Shown: positions 10,461-20,599 of the stretch, in pieces
Layout of the letters: each line of letters opens with the position of its first letter
How positions within the stretch are numbered: position 1 is the stretch's first letter
Source of the DNA: Yamadazyma tenuis
Lineage: Eukaryota; Ascomycota; Pichiomycetes; Serinales; Debaryomycetaceae
NCBI RefSeq assembly: GCF_029203305.1
Contig: NC_089465.1
Location: 1-64,000, forward strand
Direction: 5' to 3'
Length of the DNA stretch: 64,000 nucleotides
Notes under the pieces: model-generated
The model's database searches: none
Seen by the model: only the letters and a program-made list of their open reading frames with translations
What the model was told of the DNA's origin: nothing
Made by a program: the position numbers and the translations under genes

Positions 10461-11245
10461 TTGGATACCCATGCCCTGATTTCGACGTGCTTTGGTACTC
10501 AATAGAACTGACAGTAAGAGGGAACTTTGTAGGATTATTTAGCATTACCACTACAAATCATCTATACAAATTGCCGTGATCGACGTCCTTCGACAAGCCA
10601 TGTGGCTTACAATGATTGCATGATTAGTGAAGGCGATTATGATAATTGTCAGTGGCCTGGCTATTTAAATACAAAACGTCACCCATTAGCTCTCTATAGC
10701 TTTGAACATACCCCCGTACATGTCAGATGTTGACGTGCTACTCCTAAAAGAACGAGACTATAGAGACGAGACCATAGGCACCAGGTGAGGTCAATATCAA
10801 TGCATCATTGTCCGTTTATACTAAGCCACCACGCAGTCAGTTTGGGTTCAGAATTGTACTGGCAATCTTGTGAAATGCCCTATCGCGCCCAGAAACCTCT
10901 CTATTTAAATCGAAGCATCCCCTTTAAATAATATGTAATCTAAAATTAAATAATTCTCATATTTTTCTATTAAATTTAACATTTGAATTATGAATATACT
11001 GAATTAGGACAATCTATTTGACTACTCCTGTTACCAATTTGTTTATCCCCGCACTCCCAATTTTTCAGGGGTTCCATTTTTCTATGCTCTACTTGCCGCA
11101 AAATTGGCTAGGAAATTAGTCTACATCTTTTCCTCTGATATGCTTCACCGTTACCCGAGCCTGAGAATACAGCCCAAACGTCTACAGGTTTCCGAATGAA
11201 TCACAGCAGGCTGAACGAATAACAGTTGATTGCCACAAGGGATCA

Positions 11246-11640
11246 TGACCTGATAATCGCAATGCAGAAAAAATGATTTGCTGCCGAGTGTTGGCTAAGT
11301 ATATGAAGTCCAATTGTTTTTCTTCCTTGAAGGGGGAATTCTTGGTGATTCACTACTCTTGAAAGGCAACTTTTTGCAGATGGTATCCTGTACTCAGCCA
11401 TTAGCCTCATTGGAATCTTCTGGGCTGGTTCCACTCAAAGAGGTAATATCATCATGTTGTTTAATTTAGTCATTTCCCGTATCTGCATATCTGATTCTCA
11501 AACGAGAATGAGATTTTAAGGTTATGATACGTCTTATATACAAACCCTGACGAAAAGGAAGGGGCCAGAACACCCCCCTCTAACCTTATTTGCCACTAGT
11601 TATATTTCGCTTGAGAGAACTCTTAGTGAAAGCAAGAGAA
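11246..11640 (+). repeat. Subtelomeric promoter-like repeat, copy 3 of 3
   Basis: Begins ATCATGACCTGATAATCGCAATG, includes GGTGATTCACTACT and CACTCAAAGAGGTAATATCATCA, and leads into the aldo-keto-reductase pseudogene just as copy 1 does. Confidence 0.65.
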
Positions 11641-12490
11641 TTAATTTTACTTCAGAGATGCCCAATGCCCAGGTACACAGATAATATTGTTCAAGAATGA
11701 GAAAACTCATTAGCACGCAAAGAGATGTTGTTGAACCCAAAGCTCATAAAGATAGCCATGCTGCAGGTCGAGAATGTTCAGTATTTTCTCGTACTCAACA
11801 AAAAAAAGTAAAAAGTGGACTAATTGTAGCCAGCGGTCAAATTTTTCGACGGTGCAGAATTCTACCAAGGAAAACATTAACCGATCAATTGATAATAGTG
11901 GCGAGCTTGCTGGTGTCCGTATTAGTGAAGTAGGTACTGTATCTATAAAGAAAGCTGTTGCTGCTGCACCAATCTCTGGAATTGACGTAGAATTTTCCTT
12001 ATTTTGAGATGATATCGTTTACCATTGAGTTGTGGAAGAAGTGTACAAGCGCCAGATTCCAATAATTGCCTATTCCCCTTTGAATAGAGAAACTTTAACC
12101 GATCATGCTGCTGAACATCTTGATTTCTTGAAGACCTTTCACTCAAAAAAATTCAAGGCTATGACCCATACACCCACCGAAGTTCTGACGCCTTCAAAGA
12201 AATAAGAGTCGCTTGAACTCTTTATACTCGTCCACCAAGTCCAAGAATTTAACCTTGGAAGCTTTGTCATTGAGCTATGTTCAAAGTGTATCAGGCCCTA
12301 AGGACTTCGAAGGAATCCCGAGGTCATTAATATTATCCCAGTGTCATCCGGATCTGCCAAAGAAAATGTTGACAAGAACTTTGGCAGTCCCGTCCAATTA
12401 CCAAGAGTAGATGTTGAAGCTCTTCCTGAGATTCTCATGGGACGCCATATTTCCGGCGGTAGATGCTTCCCCGAAGCTGCTGCTTGGTAG
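11640..12490 (+). pseudogene. Pyridoxal-reductase-like aldo-keto reductase pseudogene
   Basis: Relics of a pyridoxal reductase (AKR8/PLR1-type: NADPH-dependent reduction of pyridoxal to pyridoxine) are spread over three frames. Recognisable pieces in order are VKFFDGAEFY (about 11838), a GELAGVRISEVGTVSIKKA stretch (about 11900-11960), GIDVEFSLF (11979-12004) followed by a stop, VVEECTSAR and IIAYSPLNRETLTDHAAEHL (about 12060-12125), LTLEALSLSYVQSVSGPKDF (about 12250-12310), and a C-terminal segment GGRCFPEAAAW ending at the TAG at 12488. About 50 residues of the middle are missing, and several stops and frameshifts are present. A telomeric unit (12162-12189) interrupts the homology. It is clearly dead. 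Confidence 0.8.
12162..12189 (+). repeat. Interstitial telomeric unit inside pseudogene
   Basis: A 28-nt exact match to the telomeric C-strand (TGACCCATACACCCACCGAA followed by GTTCTGAC): one full unit plus 4 nt. Aldo-keto-reductase homology continues on both sides, so it looks like an insertion at a repaired break. Confidence 0.9.
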
Positions 12491-12717
12491 AAAGTTCAAA
12501 TTTTTATGGTTTACTCTGTATTCACCTTATAATACGTTCTCCTTGTTAAATATATTTGTCATATGAATAAGTATATATATGATGAAATGTTCAATCTCAA
12601 CTTGGCTCAATTGAAAGCTTTTGAGGTGTTGGGCTGATATAATTGGGGCACTAAAAAATTTCCAATGTTACCCCAGACTTGTTAAAAGCTCTTCTATTGA
12701 AATATACGTAAAAGCCA

Positions 12718-13560
12718 TTATTTGTACTTGTTGGTTATCGATTTAAGAAGAGTTGATAACTTAAGCACCAGCCCAAACAACATACTCAAAACGAATTTGG
12801 GGAAGAAAGTATGAGCTATCCAAACTGTAGTCGATCCAGCACCTCTATAATGGTGAACCACACCCAACTTAGAATGTTCAAAGTCTTTGATAACCTTCCT
12901 AGCATAGACATGGGAGTCCATGCCTGTCTTCGTAAGTTCAGAGTAGGCTTTCTTTACCTCTTCCAATCCCTCTTCATCGTAAAGCACAGATTTCAAATCA
13001 ATTCCGCTCATTGCAGTTCTGACACCTCCTGTAACAAAGTTCACCACCTTAACACCAAATGGAGCCATTTCAAACGCCATCCCCGAAGCATATGACTGAA
13101 TTGCAGCCTTTGAACTCGCATAAACTCCTAGGAACATAGTTTCTAGGATACCTTGAACAGAGCCAGTGAACCCAATGGTACCTTTTGTTTTTATCACAAA
13201 CGGAGCTAATTCTCTGGTAACTCTTATATGACCAAAAACATTCACCTCAAAGCACCTGAAGACTTCGTCGTCAGACACTTCGACAGCTGCTGCGGCACAG
13301 CTTTGACCAGCATTATTCAAAAGATACTTGATGGCTCCGTCGTATTCGGTTTCAATCAACTTCTTAAGTTTCTCAACCGATTCAGGGGAAGTGATGTCCA
13401 ACTCTACAGTTGTGACGTTGTACTTTTTCAACTCTTCCATAGAGGAAAGTCTTCTGGCACCAGCTATGACATTATAACCTTTTAGGGCAAATTCCCGAGC
13501 TACTGCCAACCCAATTCCCGAAGAGGCTCCGGTAACAACTACGGTTTTACTATCAGACAT
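12718..13560 (-). CDS. Short-chain dehydrogenase, AYR1-like
   Basis: A 280-residue classical SDR. Visible motifs are TGASSGIG (residues 10-17, NADPH site), LNNAG (81-85), a conserved Asn (N108, NVFG), Ser in FTGSVQG (134) and catalytic YASSK (Y147, K151). It ends in a hydrophobic stretch (FFPKFVLSMLFGLVLKLSTLL) that could anchor it in ER or lipid-droplet membrane. This combination resembles yeast Ayr1, the NADPH-dependent 1-acyl-dihydroxyacetone-phosphate reductase. Subtelomeric SDR paralogues often have other substrates, so the reaction is uncertain. The gene is intact while its upstream neighbour (11640-12490) is dead. Confidence 0.85.
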   Translation of the reverse strand: MSDSKTVVVTGASSGIGLAVAREFALKGYNVIAGARRLSSMEELKKYNVTTVELDITSPESVEKLKKLIETEYDGAIKYLLNNAGQSCAAAAVEVSDDEVFRCFEVNVFGHIRVTRELAPFVIKTKGTIGFTGSVQGILETMFLGVYASSKAAIQSYASGMAFEMAPFGVKVVNFVTGGVRTAMSGIDLKSVLYDEEGLEEVKKAYSELTKTGMDSHVYARKVIKDFEHSKLGVVHHYRGAGSTTVWIAHTFFPKFVLSMLFGLVLKLSTLLKSITNKYK

Positions 13561-15464
13561 TATGATCGATCTTACTTATATGGAAAGAATTCAGATACTG
13601 GAAACACATTTGCCACCAGCTTTCCTTGTGTGCAGTCAGTCTTACATTTTGGATACGCACGTTTCCTCTGAGCTCCTGATTTTTTGGAAGTCGTTCTTCT
13701 ACCATCGTGTGGAGTTCTTCGGATAGAAGTATTGCTTAGATCCAGGGAAAACATCTATACCTCTACTTGAAAAGATATACTAACTAGCAGTGAGCTATCT
13801 GTATCATTGTATCCAACATTAAGTGCAGTAGTCACACAAATATAGCCCAGCTCACAAGTTTTTTTGGTTTGGAATATCTCAAGATAAAGATGGTCTTATT
13901 CAGAAAAACAAAGTAACTGCAGTCGAGTTGAATGAAACAATAGAAAACCTCTTGTCCTACACCTTTTGTGATGATCCTATTGGACTGGAATTGGCTCTTT
14001 AATGCACAACTCTGCCTATATTTATATTGTTCATCTTAACTGGTAATGTCAGACAGAAGTTGTGAGCTCCTTAGTGTGTTAAACTTTGTGCACTTGCCTG
14101 TATGTTAGCGTCAAGTCAATCTCTTAAAAAGCTTAACTCTGCAGCTATTTTTACTGCGTGTTTCTATGCCATACAATTTTACCTACGTGCTTGTATCATA
14201 TTTTTAAATCCACCTTTTTCTCCACCGCCTAGCATAACTAATGTTATCCCCTCAAGGACCTTCGAAGCTGACATTAGAGCAAATGGTAAGTAAATAAAAA
14301 CCTTAGGAGAGGGCGCAATTTAGATGATTTGGTAAATGGGATTTGCCTCTGTTCAAACACTTAGATGAAATAATAAATGGCAATTTTCCCAATCTCTCCA
14401 AGATTCTCATAAACTCTAAACATCTGTTCCTTTACGGGGACTTAAGGCCCCCAAAATTATTCAGACTGTGACCATATTTACTAGTAATTTTGTCTTTAGG
14501 TGGCTTTGTAGCACGCACATTAGGATTAAGGCGGGGATTTAACAATCGAGTAGTGGAAAAAATTCGGCTGAAGACAAAAATAATAGTATTCCAACAAAAG
14601 TGAAAGATCAAAAACCAAATGAGTTAGCTGGTAAAATATCTAAAACAGGAAGCATAGCCTGAAACTAGAAACTTTTCATCAATGGTGTGCTATAAATGGT
14701 ATTGTGGTGACATCATTAAGCTTTGTGCAAATTAAAAAGACTTATCAATATCTCCATTAGGTTGTATTCTAGGGTTGAAAGCGGAATTCCTTAGCTAAAC
14801 TAGTGTTTTCGCATTGATTCTTTTTCAAAAATAAAACTATTCCAAAAAAGAAACGCATGAACCCACCCTTGCCGCTGGCTGTAGAAGGTTTCTTGTTCCA
14901 AAAAGGTAACTTGGGGACGAGTTACTTCTTTAGGTAAGATATTTGTATTCCTAGTGCCTCAGTTGGTATACAGTGCATGTAAGTTCTGAAGAAAGATATG
15001 CATGAAATATTTTGTTCCCCGATTCGTTCATTTAACTGATATTGACTTCCCCGTTTTCCATCGAAGCATCTCATTGGAGGAAACAAGATGTCTAATATGG
15101 TAAAATAATGGTGCCCTTAATAGACATTTGGCACTTTTGAGGAGAGCCGTTATTTAACCACATAATTAAAGTTTTTTCTTCTTTTACAAACTATTGCAAG
15201 GCGCCAGTTTTCAGAAATAAAGATCCCTTTGAAGCTGAAAATCTCCTCAACGAGGTAGTAGAGTTATAAAACCCATTTACAACTCATAATACCAACTCTC
15301 AAAGGGGATATAAACGTATGTTTTTCAACTATATCAAAAACCTGTCTAATAAAGTTTGATATTCTACTAATGAGGTAATTGACAAAAGCTTAACCTCTTC
15401 GACTTAGAAACTAAGTCCACGTTATAAAGAGACAGGAGTTCGGAATAAACTGCAACAACACAAG
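13561..15464. other. Gene-free subtelomeric spacer
   Basis: About 1.9 kb between the SDR start and the plus-strand adhesin. Near 13600-13640 is a short segment (CTTTCCTTGTGTGCAGTC) related in inverse orientation to 1369-1390 and similar to 9985-10005. The last few hundred bases are presumably the adhesin promoter (GATATAAACG near 15309). I see no supportable gene. Confidence 0.55.
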
Positions 15465-17471
15465 ATGCTCCCCATACGGTTATCTATTTGGTCTTTAAGT
15501 CTCCCGCTTGTTCTTGGATATACAGGATGTAGTCCTCCATCAACTGCGAGTGGACTTATTGTTGATTACTATGATAAGGTGGCCGAGCATGCATCAGACT
15601 TTTCTTATCTTAATACCATAGATGCAATGTCTCCAAATGATACCAAGTACGGAGTTACCGATATTGATTTTACTTCTAATATGAAAACTGACAGTAACCC
15701 TTATTACCAAGATATTTATGGTAGAAGTACAAATGTCCACAATTTTGGTTTAAGACTTTCAGGATACTTTCGTGCTCCTAAAGATGGGACTTATATATTC
15801 ACTTTCCTAATAGCTGACGATTATGTGACCATGACCATGGGTGGGGCTACACAAGACTTAGACTGTTGTATCAAATCCACTGAGCTTTCACTAGATGGGG
15901 CAGTCCAGGCTAGTGGAACCAGTGCAGGTGGCTCACTGACAATTTCACTGGTTTCTATGACAGCCGGTAACTTTTATCCAGTGAAGATTATTTACTTCAA
16001 TCAAGCGTCAAATTGGGCTGGAATGAAACTTCAAGTGACTTATCCCGACGGTACCAATCATACAGATGACATTGCCTGGTACTATTCTGCAGCTGCTGAA
16101 GAAGAATTGTGCACCACCACGACCACCACCGATTATTGGACCGGTTCAGATACTGAGTATTTCACAGTAACAGGTTCAGATGGACAGGTCACTGTCACCA
16201 AGGAGGTACCAAGAACTACAACAACCACCACCGATTATTGGACCGGTTCAGATACTGAGTATTTCACAGTAACAGGTTCAGATGGACAGGTCACTGTCAC
16301 CAAGGAGGTACCAAGAACTACAACAACCACCACCGATTATTGGACCGGTTCAGATACTGAGTATTTCACAGTAACAGGTTCAGATGGACAGGTCACTGTC
16401 ACCAAGGAGGTACCGGAATCTACCACCTCCGGTACTTTGTCAGACCTGTCTATCCGCTGGGTGAATTCAACTAGTCCAGCACCTTCTAGTCCAGCACCTT
16501 CTAGTCCAGCACCTTCTAGTCCAGCACCTTCTAGTCCAGCACCTTCTAGTCCAGCACCTTCTAGTCCAGCACCTTCTAGTCCAGAACCTTCTAGTCTAGC
16601 ACCTTCTAGTCCAGCACCTTCTAGTCCAGCACCTTCTAGTCCAGCACCTTCTAGTCCAGCACCTTCTAGTCCAGCACCTTCTAGTCCAGCACCACCTACA
16701 CTACCATCTTTGGGAAGTGTAGATACTATTACCACCCCATGGACTGGGTCCACTACTTCATCTTATACCACAACTGGAACCGATGGTAAGCAAACTGTGG
16801 TTGTCGAGACTCCAGTAGAACACATAACTACTCCATGGACAGGGTCCACTACTTCATCTTATACCACAACTGGAACCGATGGTAAGCAAACTGTGGTTGT
16901 CGAGACTCCAGTAGAACACATAACTACTCCATGGACAGGGTCCACTACTTCATCTTATACCACAACTGGAACCGATGGTAAACCTACTGTAGTCGTTGAA
17001 ATTCCAGAACTTGTGGTCACCGAAAAAGATGTCACCACCATCATCTTACCATGCATCTGCAAGGAGCCTTCCACTACCACAACAACTGGTGATAATGGTA
17101 ATACCGTTATATGTAACATCCCACATTCACTAGTTTCAACTGTCGTGGTCACTGAGCCGTGCACTAATGCTGCTGGAGATGTCACTGTCACAACATATAC
17201 TACTTTCACTACCGCTGCTGCTGTTACTGCTAACCCTACTGAAACCGTTGCTGCTGTTACTGCTAACCCTACTGAAACCGTTGCTCCAACTGGCGCTAAA
17301 GGTAGTGGCGCTAAAGGTAGTGGCGCTGAAGGTAGTGGCGCTGAAGGTGCTTCGGCAGGTAATGGCTCTGATACTTCACCACAAGATTTCTCCACTTACG
17401 AGGCTACGGGTTCAAAGAACACATACACATTTTTGGCTGTGCTATCCGCTCTTTTGTGGATCTCATTTTGA
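15465..17471 (+). CDS. PA14/GLEYA-type GPI-anchored adhesin, repeat-rich
   Basis: A 668-residue paralogue of the minus-strand adhesin at 3177-5429, in inverted orientation 10 kb away. A signal peptide (about 1-18) precedes a PA14/GLEYA-like head with [15 protein letters not shown] and [15 protein letters not shown], the same putative calcium/sugar-site landmarks. Next come three nearly identical 34-residue [16 protein letters not shown] repeats, a run of about 15 SPAPS pentapeptides, three 32-residue [16 protein letters not shown] repeats, short NPTETV and GAKGS repeats, and the GPI signal ([16 protein letters not shown]). It is probably displayed on the cell wall for adhesion or flocculation. 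The near-identical DNA repeats should change copy number readily, altering stalk length. The ligand is unknown. Confidence 0.9.
   Translation: MLPIRLSIWSLSLPLVLGYTGCSPPSTASGLIVDYYDKVAEHASDFSYLNTIDAMSPNDTKYGVTDIDFTSNMKTDSNPYYQDIYGRSTNVHNFGLRLSGYFRAPKDGTYIFTFLIADDYVTMTMGGATQDLDCCIKSTELSLDGAVQASGTSAGGSLTISLVSMTAGNFYPVKIIYFNQASNWAGMKLQVTYPDGTNHTDDIAWYYSAAAEEELCTTTTTTDYWTGSDTEYFTVTGSDGQVTVTKEVPRTTTTTTDYWTGSDTEYFTVTGSDGQVTVTKEVPRTTTTTTDYWTGSDTEYFTVTGSDGQVTVTKEVPESTTSGTLSDLSIRWVNSTSPAPSSPAPSSPAPSSPAPSSPAPSSPAPSSPAPSSPEPSSLAPSSPAPSSPAPSSPAPSSPAPSSPAPSSPAPPTLPSLGSVDTITTPWTGSTTSSYTTTGTDGKQTVVVETPVEHITTPWTGSTTSSYTTTGTDGKQTVVVETPVEHITTPWTGSTTSSYTTTGTDGKPTVVVEIPELVVTEKDVTTIILPCICKEPSTTTTTGDNGNTVICNIPHSLVSTVVVTEPCTNAAGDVTVTTYTTFTTAAAVTANPTETVAAVTANPTETVAPTGAKGSGAKGSGAEGSGAEGASAGNGSDTSPQDFSTYEATGSKNTYTFLAVLSALLWISF
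16112..16417 (+). repeat. Three 102-bp tandem repeats in adhesin
   Basis: Three almost identical copies encoding a 34-residue Thr-rich WTGS unit, each ending in a GTACC-containing codon pair (KEVP). The low divergence points to recent expansion or homogenisation. Confidence 0.85.
16471..16692 (+). repeat. 15-bp minisatellite (SPAPS) in adhesin
   Basis: About 15 units of AGTCCAGCACCTTCT, with only a few substitutions (one GAACCT, one AGTCTA). It encodes a Pro/Ser-rich spacer within the stalk. Confidence 0.9.
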
Positions 17472-17847
17472 ATCTATCCAATAGAACATTGGGGTGATTC
17501 ATAAATGAAAAACCTGGTCATTTATAAATGTTTGGTTATTATGATTTCTCTTTATCTAGTTTTTTCGCTTGCCATGATTTGGTACTATATTAGTAAATGT
17601 TTTAGTTGTTGAAGTAATCAAACTTTGTACTAATACTATAGGATATCTAATTCAGGTATTAGATTTTCACAAAGAACCTTTCATATATTGGTGGTCTAAA
17701 TCAGCATGTTACAAAGCTACAATTCCGAAATAAGCGGGTAGGGCAGTAACTTGTTACATCGCTTTAGCATGAGAAATGTTGTTATAGGACCAGCAGAATT
17801 ATGGATCGGTAGTGCTATAGTGCTGGATTAAAATTTTGCGGAATCAA

Positions 17848-18149
17848 ATTTACCCGCACACTTTCCAAATAGCAAGACAATCGCTCATAACTTGGTTGAT
17901 GCTGGTTTCATACTCTTCGACGGTATCTATACCATAAGTGCACCCGCGTTTACCTGCACACACCACCATAGTACCTTGTTTCAATCTTAGGACAAGAGAA
18001 TGATGTGTTGGAACCTATTTTCACATAAGATTGAAGGGTTCTCTTGTAACCCCTTTTGGCGATTCGCATAGTGCAAGAAGCTAAAGTGTCCTTTACATAT
18101 TTCAAAGTTTCAATGGATTTGTAAATAGCAGTGGAACTGGACACCATGT
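17848..18149 (-). pseudogene. Best-preserved member of unrecognised subtelomeric gene family
   Basis: An ATG frame (18149-18144 onward, MVSSSTAIYKSIETL...) runs 65 codons to a stop at 17952. From about 18025 an overlapping second frame stays open to a stop near 17848 and carries VVCAGKRGCTYGIDTVEEYE and a C-terminal MSDCLAIWKVCG. The two frames together look like one cysteine-containing small protein broken by a single frameshift, though a sequencing error or programmed shift is possible. The second frame's RLK.GTMV.CA.K.G..YG pattern recurs in relics at 2558 and, weakly, at 18986. I do not recognise the family and assign no function. Confidence 0.5.
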
Positions 18150-19546
18150 CACTGACATGGTTCCGAAACCTTTAGCAGTGATTTTTCATGGAGTAGACAT
18201 ACTTATAGTAAATTGTTGCTTATAGGTGATTTAGTAGGAACAGAGAACAGTTGCAGGCGTATTTATATTGACTGCGAAAATGTAGTAGCGAAGTTGCAAA
18301 AACCGAATGAATTTCAGCATCAAGAGCGGGTTGCAAAACTATTCCGCACTAAAAAATGGCCGTCGGACTTCGCTGATTAGGCGAGCTCTACTTCGTGATA
18401 CTTCTTTTTTGAAGAATAAGGCCCATCAGTTGTGCCTATTGACCTGCTTTTTGTCTTACAGCTTATTGTAGCTTTATACCTAGAGCCCCGGAAAAATCCG
18501 AACGGGAAGCTCTGAACCTTGATTAAAGCTAATATATTTAGTCTATGGGGCTATCAAAGATGTTATTTCACCTAACTAAAATCAAGGGTTTGCAGTAAAT
18601 AGGGTTTCATCAAAATTAAATGTATTTATGATTGTGATTCCTTTGGAGCCATGTCGAACCCTTAATTTTCCAGTAGATGACCTTAATTTTCTAACTTAAT
18701 GTTATTGCGTAGTCTACGTGTAGTTCTCGAGGAACCAAAAATAAGCTCAGGCGTAATTTTGTCACCGCTTGTACAATACTCCTCTGTTTAAAAGCATGAT
18801 AGTTGTTAAAGCTTGCAAAACTTGTGTTCTATACTCCCTCTGCCAAACAAGAATAATAAACGCTTCCACGACCACTTCTGCTGTTCATCAAACTACAGTT
18901 AATACAATACCAGATCTTTGCAAGCTGAAGAATCAAACCCATTTTGGTCAGCAACTTGGGCAAAACAATGTCGAACAAAACAGAATGGAGAACCCTGCAA
19001 TATGTTGCTTAACTGGACCTGTTAGAGCACGGTTCTTGACTCATGACTGGAACTGAGCGATGCTGGTGTGTGGAAGAAAACCCGTCCGAAGTTATGGTAA
19101 GTACACGCCATACAGAGTATACACCCTGGAGTACCTGGAATTACTTGGAAGAACCACAGGCATACTAGTCGGATGACTTCCCCCTAAAATCTCCTCCAGT
19201 AGCGGTATAGAGCTTGGTTTTGTCTTTCTTACTTGGGTTACCGTTTGAAAGTGGAAAAACCATCCCATAAAGGTATGAGAAATGGGGGGACCGCACCGCG
19301 AAATCTCATTCTTTTATGCCCCCATTATTTACGGGATCTTCTTTTGTGCACGGAAATCCTCTTCCTATATATATGCAGAGCAAGTAGTATTATCAGCATT
19401 ACGAATACAAGTTCAGCAATATCACAAGGCTTATCCTCCCTGCTCTTGTATTCATAAAGTGTTCTACCTAGTTGTCAACTCCACAAAAACTCTCATACGG
19501 TTGTGTCGCCCCAATTTGTTTACAAACACCAAGATTCAATCATAAG
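18150..19546. other. Spacer upstream of D-amino-acid oxidase
   Basis: Contains decayed repeat DNA including the gene-family relic at 18986-19170. Closer to the oxidase lie a TATATATA tract (19368-19375) and a CTTATC (GATAAG on the minus strand) near 19429, which could be promoter elements. No gene is supportable. Confidence 0.5.
18986..19170 (+). pseudogene. Relic of unrecognised subtelomeric gene family, copy 3
   Basis: Shares GGAGAACCCTGCAATAT with 2558-2574. It then has CACGGTTCTTGACTCATGACTGGAACTGAG, TGTGTGGAAG and TATGGTAAGTACACGCCATAC, lining up with the 2590-2700 copy. A TGA interrupts the frame. Confidence 0.45.
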
Positions 19547-20599
19547 ATGAGTGAAAATATTGTAATTGTGGGTGCTGGAGTCATTGGACTCACCATTGCT
19601 TACCAGCTCGTTACAGAAAATGGATACGATGCTACACTGGTGAATATCATAGCCAGCGACTTTCCCTCTACAGGTTCAGATTGTCCTGAGTATACATCGT
19701 CCAAGAGTGGTGCACATTTCAGGCCTTTTCCGTCCAAAAGCCCACAGGAATTGAGAGATAGTAAGTTAGCTCGACCAACCTACAAATTTTTCAAGAAGTT
19801 GGCTGTCACTAATCCTGAATCATCTGTGAAATGGATACAAGGATTTGACTACTTGGAGAACAATGATACCCTATACGAAACCACTGCTGCTGGATATACT
19901 GAAGACATTGACAATTTCAAAATTATTGAAAAACTGCAATTGCCCCGAGGAATCGAATTTGGTGCTTCTTACGATACTTGGGCTATGAACTCGCCCAAGT
20001 ACCTTGAATTTTTGGAAAACACATTGAGTATGAAGTACGGAGTGAATTTTGTCAGAGAAAAAGTTGAATCTTTGAAACAGGTTTGTCAGCTATATCCCGG
20101 AGCACTCCTTTTTAACTGTACTGGTAGGGGACTTCAATTCAATGGAGGCTTTGATCCCAATAGTTACCTGATAAGAGGCCAGACTTTACTAGTAAGAGCA
20201 CCTTTAGGTTGTCAGTATCTTAATAAGACCATCACTTATCAGTTAGCGAATGGGTCTTGGATTTTCGTTATTCCCCGTCCTTTGAATGGAGGAATCATTC
20301 TTGGAGGAACAAAACAGATCGGCAACTTGAACCTGAATCCTAGCCAGAATGACACTGAGCATCTTATAAAATTAGGAGAAGCGTATTTTCCGGATCTAAT
20401 GATCGAGGGAAAGTTTGATATTAGAAGAGTTAATGTTGGATTTAGGCCTGCTAGAAACGGAGGAACAAGAATCAGCAGCTATAAGGAAGATGGGGTTCAG
20501 GTGATCGATTGCTATGGTTTCGGAGGAAGTGGGATGGAAATGTCTTGGGGTGCAGCGATGAGGGCCATCGGCTTGATCGATCATGGCTTCAAGTTATAG
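19547..20599 (+). CDS. D-amino-acid oxidase (FAD)
   Basis: A 350-residue flavoenzyme oxidatively deaminating D-amino acids to 2-oxo acids, ammonia and H2O2. An N-terminal FAD dinucleotide motif (IVIVGAGVIGLTIAYQL) starts at residue 4. Later landmarks are SGAHFRPF, IRGQT, the substrate-carboxylate region VGFRPARNGG and the C-terminal FAD-binding GFGGSGMEMSWGAA. The frame is open 25 codons upstream, but the ATG at 19547 places the dinucleotide fold at the usual position. The C-terminus FKL is at best a weak peroxisomal PTS1, although family members are normally peroxisomal. A GATAAG on the minus strand about 115 bp upstream would fit nitrogen-catabolite control (inference). Confidence 0.92.
   Translation: MSENIVIVGAGVIGLTIAYQLVTENGYDATLVNIIASDFPSTGSDCPEYTSSKSGAHFRPFPSKSPQELRDSKLARPTYKFFKKLAVTNPESSVKWIQGFDYLENNDTLYETTAAGYTEDIDNFKIIEKLQLPRGIEFGASYDTWAMNSPKYLEFLENTLSMKYGVNFVREKVESLKQVCQLYPGALLFNCTGRGLQFNGGFDPNSYLIRGQTLLVRAPLGCQYLNKTITYQLANGSWIFVIPRPLNGGIILGGTKQIGNLNLNPSQNDTEHLIKLGEAYFPDLMIEGKFDIRRVNVGFRPARNGGTRISSYKEDGVQVIDCYGFGGSGMEMSWGAAMRAIGLIDHGFKL

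Larger units (their letters stand above)
9711..11640. other. Subtelomeric spacer of decayed repeats
   Basis: No gene. It holds a segment (about 9960-10065) matching the reverse strand of 1282-1400, the duplication copy at 10110-10460, an AT-rich stretch at 10910-11000, and repeat copy 3 from 11246. The 9960-10065 segment and the part around 10190-10240 are partly inverted copies of each other. Confidence 0.6.

Noticed and set aside
13572..13754. 60-codon minus-strand frame with RKRAYPKCKTDC
   Set aside because: Briefly considered as a zinc-cluster fragment, but the cysteine spacing fails and the DNA is repeat-related to 1.37 and 9.99 kb.
16337..16753. 138-codon antisense frame rich in GLEGA repeats
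   Set aside because: It is the reverse-strand shadow of the SPAPS minisatellite in the adhesin.
18481..18520. Similarity of GAGCCCCGGAAAA to the stem region at 35599
   Set aside because: The match is only about 13 nt and lacks the pairing partner arms, so it is probably chance.
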